A stretch of 64,000 nucleotides of DNA from Entonaema liquescens (Eukaryota; Ascomycota; Sordariomycetes; Xylariales; Xylariaceae). Position numbers and translations under genes: made by a program. The notes below the pieces were generated by a model. That model searched no databases. It was not told the origin of the DNA and saw only the letters and a list, made by a program, of their open reading frames with translations. Of the stretch, positions 20,898-33,352 are shown in pieces (position 1 is the first letter of the stretch; every line of letters starts with the position of its first letter). Location: the NCBI GenBank assembly GCA_902805475.1, contig CADCSX010000007.1:744001-808000 (forward strand), given 5' to 3'.

Positions 20898-23800
20898 ATG
20901 TCCGAAGACGTATCCAAATTCCTACTCCAGGTTAAGGAGCTAGGTGATCGACGAATTGAAGAAGACGAAGCTCGTTCACGAGAACTTGAAGAGAGAATAT
21001 TACGAGAAAGAAAAGAACGAGAAGCTCGGCGCGCAGGTATGAAATTACCGTATCCGTTCTTGGTCTAATTGCTTGCTTTCCCATGTCACCCTCTTAAATT
21101 TCAGAACAGGATTTAGGGAACATGGTTGTGGCTATCGCAAGGTTTAATTAACTAATTATTTATTTTTCCTTAGAGCGTGCCAGGTCTATTTCACCTCAAA
21201 AATCCTCGCCAGTTAATACCCCACCGCCTTCAGCCCACCAAGCCAACATTCCTGCTTCGCCTGGCCGATTAAACCTGGATGAATCACCTATCTTAGGGCT
21301 TCCTATCAATACTCAATCATTTCATTCTAACGCCGAGGAAATGGTCAGCTCTGGAACATTTTCCGGCTCGGCTTCGAAAGAAAACGAATCTCCAATCGAC
21401 TTGGAAACCAAGCAGACTCCTCAAACATCACCTACGCGAGCTAGGGGACTTTCATGGCAAAGACGACCTAATTCGCAAACCTCCGAACGTTCTCGAACTC
21501 GGCCGTTATCTGTAGTAGCCGCCGAGAACGCTGCACGGAATACCCCTTCTGAACCTCCTTCGGCGACCGAAAGTCTATCTAGGGATCAACCTACCCCAGC
21601 ATTGTCTAGAGATTCTTCATGGCCCCGTCAAGCTGCAGACGGAGGTGCTACTTCTGCTGTCTCTAGGAAGAATCCGATTGAGGATAGTCCAGCTGCTGAC
21701 GCTTCTCCAACGACGGCTCAGCTCCCGGAAAGGTCCCGTGCAACTAGCGAGGTTTCAAGAGAAGGTATAGATTCACAACCGACTTCCCCTGACCTACATA
21801 ACAGGTTAGGTTCTCCTTTGCCTTTGACAGCGTCGCAAAAACTAGATCCTCCCACCAGTGATGACCAGCTGGAGACAGAGAACGGTCAAGACCAGTCTCC
21901 AATCATGTCTCCCTCAGGACGAACTTCACCGTCTAAGCTGGACAGATCAGGCTCACCGACGAAGGGAATGGGCGGGTTTGTACAGAGCGCCATGATGAAA
22001 CGATCGGATAGCATCAAGAGGTGGAGCGTTCAGTCACCAACTGGTGTGCCTCGGATAGACCCGGTTGTCTCGCATAGAACAGGCGGTGGGTCTAGATCAA
22101 GGCCTGCCAGTTTAATTCGTGATCCTTCAATGGAAGCTTCGCCAAAACCTACGCCTAGTCAAGAGGAAGAGCGTCGTGAGGAGGATATAGCTGGCACCGA
22201 GAAGCCCGTTGACCCACTCAAAGTTGAAATTAAACCCTTACCGAACTCACCGGAACAAGAATTAGGACGAGCTACACCTACTAGTCCCTCCAAGACTATG
22301 GATTCTAGGAGATGGAGCCCTACAAAGTCCAGCTGGCTTGAATCAGCTCTAAACAAACCCGAGTCTCCCAAGCGGGGCCACAGCCCTTCGAAAAGTCAGC
22401 CGTCTTGGATGGCAGATCTCCAGAAAGCAAAAGCCGAGAAAGCAGCCAGCTCTAGTACTGAGAGAAGCAGGTCACCAACTGTTTCGCATAAGCATCAAGT
22501 TAGTATTGGCGGACTTATGAGGTCTTCTGCACCTGGCACTACTGCGAAGCCACCGCCGGTTGGCTTGGGTGTTCTTAATATAGGTGCAGCCGCTCGTCCC
22601 GAGGACAGTAACAGTCCGAAAGATGTTCAGAGTCCCATAACGCCGGGCATCAAGAGCCCAGATTCGGAGCGCAAATTACCATTACCGGCTAGCAAACCAA
22701 AACCTGATATGCCGGCGAAGATAGACTTCCGAGCCAATTTGAAACCGAGACAAGTCCCGGTAGCTACTGATGATAACCCAGAAAGCGAGCTTAAAAATGT
22801 CTTCAGTAAACTTCGGAGGACGACAACGCAGAATTATGTTGCTCCAGATGAGCTTAAGGGTAACATTTTGAGAGGAAAGGCGTCCCTGAACTTTACCGGT
22901 GGTCCGCAGAAGACAGAGCGTGTTGACGAATTCAAAGAGGCTATCCTAACAAAGAAGAAGGATTTTCAGGCAGTACAGGCAGAGGGCCGTGGCGTGTCGC
23001 GAAATAGTAGCACGGCGAGTGAAACACCAGTTCCCGAGGGTATAGCAAGGCGGAACACACTTCTAAGGTCTAATACGCTCGGCCAAGACTCTGCTGCAGC
23101 AGTACGAGCAGCAATTGCGGATCTTCCAAAGCCAGGTATAGTCCCAAGACGTGATTCTACCCAGGATACACCGTCTGGCAAGCCACAAAAGTTTGGAGGT
23201 GCTGGGAATCTGGACCTAACTGCGGGTTCTGCTTCTAAAGCAGACCTTCCAAGCATCCCGAGGAGAGGTTCGGCTCAAGCCGTCCCAGTCTCTAAGGACG
23301 CGAATGTCCCTGGCCGGCTACAGGGAAAGACTTCAGTCGGAGGCTTGGCTGGTCGATTTAATCCTGCTCTTGCTGGCTTAATCGCTAGGGGCCCCTGGCG
23401 TGGGCGCCGGGTCTTCATCCGGCACTACAACGTCAAAACCACGCGATGCTGCTTCTGAAGTGAATGATAACGAGGCAGGCTCAGGGCCAAAGTTGACACA
23501 TATGACTAAGGGTCGTGCGCGAGGACCTAGGAGAAAGGCACCGACCTCAACACCAGCCGCAGCCTCCGGTGAACCAGAGGAAACTTCGTCTATCAATGTA
23601 CCAGTTGGACGCCCGATATCGCCAGAGAAGTCTCTCGATTCCCCGTCAAAGCCTGAAGTGAACGATGCAGGCAAAATTGAACTAGCAAGGCCAAGCTCGC
23701 AGCCTAAATCTCCTAACCTTTTCACAAACCCATTTGCCGCCGCGGTGCCAGAAGCCGGTAAGACTCCGGGTCCGAACAAAATTCATGAACAGGTAGCCGC

Positions 23801-25609
23801 CTTCGCGAGTCAGAGGAGACCACGGTCGCCAACAAAAGTATCCGATGAGCCCAAAGAATCCACCTCGCAACCGCCGTCTCCGAAGAAGCTCGATATGAGA
23901 CGAATGTCACGATTTCTTGATGATACAACAACACAAGCTGTTGGGAAAATGGGTGAGCCTCAGGTGGTGAAAGATGTGAAGGGGGATGATGATGAAATGC
24001 CTTCTGTGGCAAAGCCAAAACCAGGTTCTGACAAGCCTCTTGTTCAGGATCTACCAAAACCGCAACCTCAGTCGCCGCCGTTGAGCAAGCCCAGGGTACC
24101 ATTACCGGATCCTCTTTCTTTAGGTCCGAAGAAGCTTTCCTCTAACGACGCTTTCGGCTCTTCTACCTCGCCAGAAATTGTAAAGACTCCTGCTTCGATC
24201 GAACGACCCTTACCCGCTGTTCCAACGCATAATGGCTTAGAAAAGGCATTGCCCCCTCGTCCGCTACCGGCGGAACCTAAACCAACCCCACAGTCCCCCC
24301 CTAACTCTAGCTCAAGAGCACCAGCCGAGACCTCATCGCCTGTACGATCGCCCACCAAGCAGTCCTTTGAAGCGTCGACTTTGCTTGGTGATTTCTTCGG
24401 CTCTGAACGTGCACGCAAAAGTTATAACGTAGATGCAGCTGAATTGCTAATGCATCGACTAAGTATAACACCAGCTAGGGTTCAAACATTAAGTGCACAG
24501 CTATTCCAATTCTCAGCGGACGGCAAGAAAATGCCTGTTCCAGCCCATAACGAGCGAACACTGTTTGAAGGGGAAATGTATATTTGCTCTCACACATTCA
24601 AAGATGAATCGGGCAAGAAGTTTACAGAGGTCTATTTCTGGGCGGGAGATGATGTGCCGCGCTCTACTGTGGACGACGCATCACTATTCGTATCACGGGA
24701 GGCGCGAGCTCTAGGCGGCAAGCTCGTCAAACTTCACCAAGGCAAAGAAAGCCCCGAGTTTCTACAAGCACTTGGAGGTATAGTTATTTTCCAGCGAGGG
24801 TCAGGTAATAAGTTCGACTCACTAGCTCCGCATATACTCTGCGGACGACGATATCAAGGGCATATCGTCTTCGACGAGGTTGACTTCACGCCTGTATCTT
24901 TATGCTCTGGATTCCCTTATGTTGTGTCAACAGCTGGTAAATGTTACTTGTGGAAGGGTAAGGGTGCTGGGGTCGATGAGCTAAGTTGCGCACGCCTCAT
25001 AGGAATGGATTACGCACTATCGGGCGAGATGGAAGAAATTGAAGATGGTCGTGAGCCAGCAAGCTTCTGGGATCTTTTTGATGCAAAGTCCAAGGTCATG
25101 TCTGCAGATCATTGGCGTCTCAAGCCGAACTACGATAAATACTGCTGCAGGCTGTTCTGCTCAAACGCAGCCTCCAAGCAGCAAGTAAGTTGCACACCTT
25201 CCCCCGTTCGTCACACGGGCTCTTATTAATGCATTATACCCTATAGATCGTTGAGATATCTCCTTTCGCGCAGACGGATCTACGACCAACGCATATTTAC
25301 GTCCTCGATGCGTTCTTCGAGCTGTACATCATCGTAGGGTCCCGGGCCCAAGCACAATACGCGTCGTTCCATAACGCGTTAGACTTCGCACAAGAGTACG
25401 GCATTCTCGCAGCTGGAATGGAGGATAGGCCGTTCGTCCCATTTTCGACCGTAGTGCTGGAGGGAATCCCTCGAGATATGAAGAGTGTATTCCGCAAATG
25501 GCGCGACGTCGACAGCCCGACAATTACGAATGTGAGCACCGGCCTCAAAAGAGGGCGTAGTTTGCGGGTTGTGCCCCTCAACCAGGCACTGCAGGCACTG
25601 AGTGATTAG
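20898..25609 (+). CDS. DUF4045-gelsolin repeat protein (apparent frameshift)
   Basis: This is a large fungal protein that joins a disordered Ser/Pro-rich DUF4045 region to C-terminal gelsolin-like repeats; an actin-linked role is inferred from the gelsolin part. Exons: 20898-21036, 21174-25184 and 25247-25609, about 1,503 aa. The N-terminus is a charged coiled coil (MSEDVSKFLLQVKELGDRRI); ERARSISPQKSSP and GRFNPALAGLIARGP are DUF4045 landmarks. SP/TP dipeptides are very frequent, suggesting proline-directed phosphorylation. The gelsolin repeats are about residues 1150-1490 (EVYFWAGDD, FFELYIIVGS). The frame breaks at GGGGCCCC (23388-23395): a +1 or -2 difference links LIARGP to PGVGAGSSSG. 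Both halves are otherwise open, so a sequence error is likelier than a pseudogene. Confidence 0.88.
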
Positions 25610-26080
25610 GAATCGCATCAGTCCTAATGGTGGCACCTGGAATTTTAGGCAAATGAGTAGAGTTTGGTACTTTGCAGGAGGGGTAGATGTTGGCACCTAG
25701 CATAATATCAGCCATATGGCTGTGCCCAAGGGATGAGGCCTAGATGGTCTGATGTTGCACGTGCTTACTCAGTACGTGCACGCCTGTTCAATTCGTGTAT
25801 CATTTAGGGCTGTACGGATCGGATCGAAGGCAGAAATGGTGTTGGGGTAGAGGCTGGTTGTATGTATGCATGTTCTGGCGGGGAGGCGTAAATGCTTATT
25901 TGTAGTCAGCGACATCTCTGTTCTATACGCCTGACTCTTCACACTACATATCACGACGAGATGATGGACAGACACGCAAGGAGATTGAGGTTTGAGACAA
26001 TAATGCGCCATCCAAGTTCACGAGCTTTTGAACTGTTAGAGTACCTAGGTATATATTGGCTTTTTATGCTATGCTCTGCT

Positions 26081-26100
26081 GGGCTGGGCTGGGCTGGGCT
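26081..26100. repeat. (GGGCT)4 tandem repeat
   Basis: Four exact 5-bp units. Confidence 0.9.
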
Positions 26101-27562
26101 GACTTGCTTGTTGATACATACGAGTAGCAGGATATCGAATACCATACGACAATTCTGATAATGGACTACTTTGAAGTTACAGTGAAGCAGTGCGGTTATA
26201 GTTTATGAGGTTGGACGAATGATCCGAGCTCTTACATATGGAAATTTCCTTATAGGGGGTTCACCGTAGCAATACAATCACAGGATATACCGTCCTTCGG
26301 TACTATGCACTATAGTATCTAGGTTAGTTGGTAGGGCAACCAACAGCGTCATACCCACTCAAATCGTTAAGGATGTAGGGCTATCTCGGACGGGGCTGGG
26401 GGAACTTGTCAGCTTCTTATGCCGCGTTGCCCAGTCAAATCATCACTGCTTATTTATGTATGGGGTGGCTCGTACTATGCAGCCGCATCCATGTGAGTCC
26501 TACGGCATAGTCCTTCTGCTGATAGATCCATATGCCCTCTTTGAGCCGCGATCATGTTCGATATGACGTGACGCAACTTTGCTCACTTGTTAGTTCACCT
26601 GTGCCACCAACATATGTATAGCTCCGTATAATATGCCCTGTTCGTATGAACTCCTACTCAAGGCTCTGTCTATTCACAATTTTGTTTCGGGCATAATTTC
26701 CGTATGCAGCAGCTGCAAACAAAAACAAGGCTTCGGGCACTTCGGCCGGTACCGCATGTCGCATATGCAGCAGCGCATGTAAGTCTGACGTAAAGGCGTC
26801 TCTCTCTCTTCTCCACGGAACTAGGAACGGGCGTTTTTTTCTTTTTTTTTCTTTTGGGCTTTGCTGAGAAACACACCTACAACTTGCTACCCGATACAGA
26901 AACTTCGTAACTCGGTGGACACGCACTAACAGAAGATCCCGCAAGCCACGAAGACTAAACTAGGCCGTAGCTTAGTGCTGCCGGTCGTAATTAGGATAGG
27001 GCGGGCGCGCGCAGACATGAATCAGGCGCAAGACGGAGAAAAAAAGGTAAGTCAGCGAACTAGCGGAGAGCCTCGGGATAATCGGATACGAACTTGTTTT
27101 GCTTTTTTTTCTTTTTTTGTTTACCCTTTTTGGCGAGACATCGATGGTGTAGATAGTGTAGAAAGGGAACTACACTTACTCGAACAACGTCTCCCATCGC
27201 GCTGGAACAGTATCTCAGCCCTAACACTAGGTAGAGTCATGACTAAGTGGTGCTTCTTGTGATCTCTTATACGAGGGAGTCTAAAACATAGGTAGGTAGA
27301 GGGCTAATAAGAGAGACTCGATGCTACCGTAGCAAAGCAGCGTCGCATACATGCTACATTAGAACCGTCGACTCATTCTTGAAGACGAGCCGCTTGCTAT
27401 TTATTATTAGTGCATACCACCATTCCCGTGTCCTCTTCGCAAACACGCCAGCCAGCCAGCATCGCGTCTGCATCTGCCACAGATGCCCATTACGGAGAGG
27501 CAACATATATCCAATCTATGACGTAGCCGGGCGTGTTTAATAGCACAAATATAGCCCAGGGG

Positions 27563-27588
27563 GGTTGGTTGGTTGGTTGGTTTGGTTG
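27563..27588. repeat. GGTT simple repeat
   Basis: Runs of GGTT interrupted once by an extra T. Confidence 0.85.
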
Positions 27589-28260
27589 AGCGAAATTTCC
27601 CCAGCTGACGCGGGCTGACGGGGCTTGAGACAAAATGCTGTAGGGCGCTAATTATTGCTCAAAGATGTTTTGCGCGCGCACAATCGTGTAATTCAAGGTT
27701 TTGAAATAGAGGATTGATCGTCGAAATCGTCGGCCCACCTCCGGTACTTGTTGATCCCGATCTCAAGACGAGAATACACACAGATGCAAGGGCATGATAA
27801 ACTCCGGTGAGGAAAGTAAGTTAGTTGTCTTAGAAACCAGACTTACTTATTCACACCTACTCGAGATTCAAGCCACGGCTTCAAAAAGACAAAAAAGGAT
27901 ACTAATTAACTTCTTAAAATTAATATGCCTTGGTGACAAGGCATCATAAAAACTATATACAAGAATATGTCTTTAAAAACTATGGACTACATGTAATAAT
28001 CCCTTCAGATACCCGTAAACATTAGACATGATCATGGTCCGTAAAATCGAATCGTCTTTTTTCGTTTGGAAAAGATTGGTATGGGATATATATGCCGCCG
28101 CCGAGTCCCTCCCCGCGCCCTGTTCCGTAAATGAATGCTTTCCGCCCGCAATGGGGTTTACCGCCGTGCTTATGCTAGACCCTTTAATCCTGTATTCGTG
28201 ATTTTTGACTTTTAAGAAAAGTGGCTTGCTTTAGCTGCCTATGTTTCAAAGCGACCAAGC

Positions 28261-29370
28261 TTATAGCAGGGCTGCGAGACCGGCAAAAGCCAAGACGGCA
28301 GCGACAGGGGTAGCCTGAGGCGCGAGAGCGCTCGAGGGAACCTGGGGAACACCGGTGGAAGAGGAGGCAGGGACCGAGGGGACGTAGGTGGTACCGACTG
28401 CGCTGGTGGCTGCGCTGCTGGAGGCGGGGACGGAGATAGTGGTAGGGTAAGGCACAGTCGTGGCGGACTTGGACTTGGTGACGATGGTAGTATCGCTGTA
28501 TGTAATCCAGACAGTCGGGCTGGCGGTGACGGTCTCGCCTGCAGTGGCTTCGGAGGTGACGGTCACATCAATCTCCTTGGTCTTAGTGACGGGGAGGGTC
28601 TGCGTGACGGTGTACTCCTTGGTGGTGTAGAGCGTCTCAGTACCGGTCTCGGTAACGTAGATGGTGTTACCCTCGGAAACGGTAGTGTGGACTGTCTCCG
28701 GGCAGGTGACAGTCTCAAAGACCTCGGTAGACACGTGCTCGGTAACGGTGTACGAGGTGTACTCAGTAGCGGTCGTGGGCACCGCGGTCTTGATGGTCGA
28801 GGTTGAGGTCCATGTAACAACAACTGTGGAACCCTCTAGAGTCTTGGTCTCAACAACGGGGCAGAGCGAAGTCAGAGTGGTGTAAGCAACATCCTCTGTG
28901 GTCTTCGTAGCACCAGGTCCAGTTACAGTCTCAACGAAGGTGGTGTCGACATAGGTGACTGCTACACTGGTCGTGGTATATGTTGTAACGTAGGTCTTGC
29001 CAGGAGCGGTGACCGTCTCCGTGACAGGGCACGTAGTTGTGTAAGTGACCTCGACGGCAGTAGTAGTGCCAACAGTGGTATCAGGAGCAGTTACAGTAGC
29101 CTCGCCTCCGCAGTTACCTCCCGCGCACGAGGTGACAACCACGGTTGAGGTGGTGTAAGTGGTTTCCTCGTAGGTCCTAATAAGCGGTGAGTAGGTAGGT
29201 TATACTAAATGTTGATATCAAGACGCGACTTACGATCCTCCGTAGGTGATCGTGTTAGTGATCGGGCAGACAGTAGTTGTCTCGTAGGTGGTGGCGGTGA
29301 CAACGGTTTCGTGGTCCTTGCCTGCTATGACCGAAGCGGCCAAAGCCAATGCAGCGTAAACAGCCTTCAT
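28261..29370 (-). CDS. Thr-rich GPI-anchored cell-wall protein
   Basis: Exon 1 is 29370-29234, the intron 29233-29177 (GTAAGT...TTATTAG) and exon 2 29176-28261, giving 350 aa. The signal peptide is MKAVYAALALAASVIAG. The mature part is mostly Thr/Val/Ser with degenerate repeats built round a Cys-Pro pair (VCPITNTIT, TCPVTETVTAPG, LCPVVETKTLEG, TCPETVHTTVSEG). The end (SSALAPQATPVAAVLAFAGLAALL, with a small-residue omega region then a hydrophobic tail) fits a GPI-attachment signal. Such proteins are heavily O-mannosylated wall or adhesion proteins; no specific ligand can be named. The start has no competing upstream Met. Confidence 0.87.
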
Positions 29371-32074
29371 TTTGAATTTGATAGTCGCTAGTAAAGCGGA
29401 CAGGATGTATAGCGAAGGTAAGCTCGAGCTAAGGAAGCGACGGGACTTAGCGAGGGTCTTAAGTAACCTTAACGAAGGAGTTACTCGATAGCGAGGGCCT
29501 TGAGAAAGCAGCAGGCTGGGGAGGTTGGTGATGAGAAGGAAGATATAGAAAAACGGGATGGTAGGCTCCTTATATCTTCGTCCTACCCATACCATGCAGC
29601 AGAGCTACACAGCGTCGCTAGCGGATTATCATGACATATTCTCACGACCTAAGTGCCCGGCCAATTTACAGACAACAAAAGGCTCGCTCGAAAGCTTGCC
29701 TTGTGCCTTGTGCCCTGTGTAACGGAGATAAGAGTGGACCAAAGCCTCCATGTCGGCGGATTGGATAGACGTGGTTCCTAAGAAGGAAATTGTTGCTGAA
29801 CACGCCCACTAGTGTCACTAGAGACAACTCGACTTGGAAAGGAACAGTCGATCGTTAGCGACCGGCTCGCCGATCAAGCCGTCCGTTCCACTTTCTGATG
29901 AGAAAGTCATTCAATACGTATGTAATCGGTCGACGGTGGTGGGTTTTCGGCAACCGGAAGATTGAAAACTAGGTGACGACGGTGCAGGCCTAGCCCCCGG
30001 CTATGCAGGCCAAGACGATATCGCAGATGCAAGGGAAAGGCTGGTTGTCCTACTAGGATGTCCAGGATGTTTACAGCTCGACGAGGTTCCAGGGATCACC
30101 CATGTCTGCTGGTAACGATGATGTAGTCGAGGCTGAGATCTTGGAACCACACTGGCCCGACAACACCACCCAACCCCTCATGAGTAACATGTGGTGCATA
30201 GAGATGGATGTCACCGCTACAAGCTGCATGACCCAGCCCGGTAGGACTGTGTAGACAGCACTAATACCTAAATCCATCTCGAATAGTTCTATCTTATTCC
30301 GATGTCGAGGCAGCTAGTCGCGAAGCACTATTTCTTTAGTAGTACAAATCTATGCAGACTTATTAAGCGATAACGCACACTAGAAGGCGGATCTAGAGGC
30401 GCTTTTGTGCCTTATAGAAAGCGGGCAAGCGGGATGGTACCTAGTCCAGTAAGTATTATTTGTTGCCGCAACGTCGTGAGACTTTTAGAAAATGATTACG
30501 CTGCGGTGATGCCCGGAGCATTTCCATAATCCCAGTCCTCCAGATCGAGATTGCGGGCTTACCTACCCCAGGTATAAGCGACGAGATAAAATTCTATCGC
30601 CGTCATCGTAGGGTTTGCCGAGGTTTCTAGTTGCACCAGCAACAGTTAGCTAACTTAGAGCCAGAGAGGTAAGCTCGTGTCTGCATGGGAAGATCTGCGT
30701 GCTGTATCTGTAGGCGTCCAGTAAGATGATAAGAAGAACTGTGATTCTTGTGATTCCTGTAGCAAAACTTGCTTTTGGAACAGCCAGTCGACTTGTTTCT
30801 CCACAGTCCACGCTGATAGACTGGGGGACTCACCCGTCGAACTACACTAGGTCCGGCCGCCTTGCCGTTCCCCTGTACCAAAGCCAGTTAGTTGCATACT
30901 AAATGAAGTATGGTCTATGCCTATGGCTTAGCGTTATGTTCCGGTGTATCAACTGGAAAACTCTATTACCGCCTTGGCTTTCTAGGACACTCTTCATCCC
31001 GAGCCGAACGGCAAGCTACCGGTAGCTTGGGTCTTTCCCATATGCTTCTCTCCACCCGTGGGACGGCAACGGTAACACCACAAGACTGAGAAACGAGCCA
31101 ATACTAAACTCTAGGTCGCGAAAGATTGTCTTACTCGGTGTACCATAGTAGTTGTATGAGCTGGCTTTCGTTCTGGTCTTCGTCGTGGTCGGAAAACATG
31201 GTCGCACTGCGGAGATAATTGGCTTTTCTTCTACAACATCGTGTCACTTGAACCAATTCAGGGCAATGATGGGCGATATTCTGCAGTGACACAGCATTGC
31301 ATTGACGTTCTCGCGCAATTGGTGTTCGCGTGGGTGCTAAGTTGCAAGGTAGCAAATCTTTAGCAATCTTTAGCAATCATTTTTTATAATAACCGAATGA
31401 TCGTCCTGGCTAATCATTAGAACTCGAGTCGTTGCCATACTATTGCCATGTTCTTGTGCTAGGGCGGGTCTGAACCCGATTCCTTCGCGTTTGACATTGG
31501 TAGATTAGGAGCCGGTGAGTTGATTAAGCTACTCGTATCCGTTCAGCAACGTTGTAATTGTTTGGTTTTTAATCTTCGCGATTGGAATTTTGGGGAAATT
31601 TGACTCTCTTTCTCTTGATAAATGCATAATATTTTTAAGCCCTCAGAATATCTATATGTTTAATGCATTAAACGATGATACATATATGCATATATTAAGC
31701 TTCTTTACCTAAAGACTAAATTATAATAGGTAACTACATATCCACCAAGACTAAGAGTCCTTGATCGCAACGATGATCTCCTACTTGAAAAGAAATATCT
31801 CTCAATATCCACAAAACTCCGGGGGTTTTTCTTTAGTTAGTTGTTTACGTAAAGTCAGTATTAGGTTGGTTTACGTGGTTCTGTGTCAAGTCCCAGGTTA
31901 CTCGGTCACTTCGAACAGTGTCAAGACTGGAATAATTATACGAATCAATAAGACAGTTAATATCGTACAACCTGCAGTTCCTAAACTCCCACATATGATC
32001 TATACCTATACAAATATCACAGTTTATCATAGAGAATCACCATATCGACACAGCTAGACATGATACTCCTTCAC
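29371..32074. other. Gene-poor region of 2.7 kb
   Basis: The left end is the promoter of the GPI protein. The rest has only short open frames in all six readings. The part from about 31,370 to 31,740 is strongly AT-rich and may be a decayed element. No gene is called. Confidence 0.35.
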
Positions 32075-33352
32075 CTACCGATTCCTCTGAGCCTCCTGTC
32101 TTAGCTCGATCATGACCTTGGCGATAGTGTTCAAAGTAGTCCTCGAAGGTCCGTACGCTACCTCCGAACCAAAGCGTTGCATGATCTTATCTGTGTGCCA
32201 TTTCCTATTTTCTCCATTCATGAACTTGAATCGTTTCTCGCCCGAGTTCATCATCGACTCCGGCGGTGCCTTAGAGAAGAATAGCCTCACGCTGGCTTCA
32301 TTGACATCTGATCGTCGTCCTGATTTTGCCGGCCAGGGGATATTTCCTGGAATCATACCAATGCCGTCGTTCCATCCTTTGGTATAGCGATCCCATGCAG
32401 AGCGCCATTCTTCTGCTTCCTTTTCCGCCTTCTCCTTGGCTTCCCGCTCTTTCTTCTCCTTGGCAAGACGAACTTTCTCGCGGAACCTCCTATCGCGGGC
32501 TTCATCTTCTTCTTTCCGCCTTTGCTCCGCTTCTCTCCGTCGCTTTTCCTCTTCTTTTCGCTTCTGCTCCTCTTCCTGTTTTCTTTGCTCCTCTTTCCTT
32601 CTATCCTCCTCCTCTTTACGTTTTTGTTCCTCTTGCCGTCTCTTCTGTTCCTCTTTCCTTTTCCGCTCCTCTTCCCTTTGCCTCTGTTCTTCCCGTTGCC
32701 TCTGCTCCTCTGCTCTTCTCTGTTCCTCTTGTCTTCTCTTTTCCGCTTCATACTTTCTCCACTCCTCTTGTCTCCTCTGTTCAGCCTCATGCTGTCTCTG
32801 TTCCTCTTTCCTTCTCAATTCTTCCTCCATGCGATCCATTCTTTCTTTCTGTCTCATATTTTCCCACATCATTTGGTTAAATTGGTGTATGAATGCATCA
32901 TACGCAGATCTATCCATATAGGGTTGGCCTTGAGGCATACCGCTGTACCCCCAAGTATTCGTGCCACTATGTGCACACGGCTCGGTGTTTATAGGATTTG
33001 AAGATCCAAGGCTATGCTTGGCAGCCCAATCCTTGAGGCTAGACCGCCATTGACGAAGCACATCTGGAAGTTGAGATCCATGATTGTAGCATAACAAGAT
33101 ATCTGCCGCTTCGCGGAGTTCCGGTAAGTCCACTACTTCGCAGGCGGGTTTACTTGCCAAGTTGCGGAGAACACTTTGCGCATGCTGGACTTTGTGGCGA
33201 GCAACTTGTCTGCGACACCTTATACCCTTCAGAGTGGTACCAATACAAGTTATAGCGTAAGAGGAATGGTTGAAAAGCCCCAGTACAGCATCTGGATCCC
33301 AGATCTGGGAAGTTGGGGAGTCGCTAAAAAGGACACCACCGCGATAATACAT
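32075..33352 (-). CDS. Protein with N-terminal Cys/His motif, long charged helix and J-like C-terminus
   Basis: This is a single-exon protein of 425 aa with no named family that I recognise. Residues 36-91 carry CIGTTLKGIRC, then LLCYNH, a C-x9-C...C-x2-H arrangement that could bind zinc. Residues about 167-318 are almost entirely Glu, Arg, Lys and Gln, predicting a stable single alpha helix or coiled coil. The C-terminal 100 residues are folded-looking and include RKWHTDKIMQRFG, which resembles the HPD-containing helix turn of J domains but with HTD in place of HPD. The gene is isolated in a sparse region. Scaffold or nucleic-acid-related roles are possible; none is shown. Confidence 0.7.
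   Translation of the reverse strand: MYYRGGVLFSDSPTSQIWDPDAVLGLFNHSSYAITCIGTTLKGIRCRRQVARHKVQHAQSVLRNLASKPACEVVDLPELREAADILLCYNHGSQLPDVLRQWRSSLKDWAAKHSLGSSNPINTEPCAHSGTNTWGYSGMPQGQPYMDRSAYDAFIHQFNQMMWENMRQKERMDRMEEELRRKEEQRQHEAEQRRQEEWRKYEAEKRRQEEQRRAEEQRQREEQRQREEERKRKEEQKRRQEEQKRKEEEDRRKEEQRKQEEEQKRKEEEKRRREAEQRRKEEDEARDRRFREKVRLAKEKKEREAKEKAEKEAEEWRSAWDRYTKGWNDGIGMIPGNIPWPAKSGRRSDVNEASVRLFFSKAPPESMMNSGEKRFKFMNGENRKWHTDKIMQRFGSEVAYGPSRTTLNTIAKVMIELRQEAQRNR

Larger units (their letters stand above)
25610..28260. other. Gene-free convergent region of 2.6 kb
   Basis: It lies between two convergent genes and is long for 3' UTRs alone. It contains GGGCT repeats (26081-26100), a TACCTAGGTA palindrome (26042-26051), poly-T/poly-A tracts near 26834-26852 and 27105-27118, and a GGTT repeat (27563-27588). 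Its centre is pyrimidine/purine-rich like a promoter, yet no protein of a known family can be read on either strand. Confidence 0.35.

Noticed and set aside
23351..23387. 37-nt GT-AG intron explaining the DUF4045 frame change
   Set aside because: It is shorter than any other intron here and removes a conserved motif.
31400..31560. tRNA-like stretch on the minus strand (GGGTTCAGACCC)
   Set aside because: The T-arm and anticodon stem do not pair properly and no acceptor stem closes.
32326..33001. Long Leu/Ser/Phe-rich frames on the + strand at 32.3-33.0 kb
   Set aside because: They are antisense shadows of the Glu/Arg/Lys-rich helix gene.
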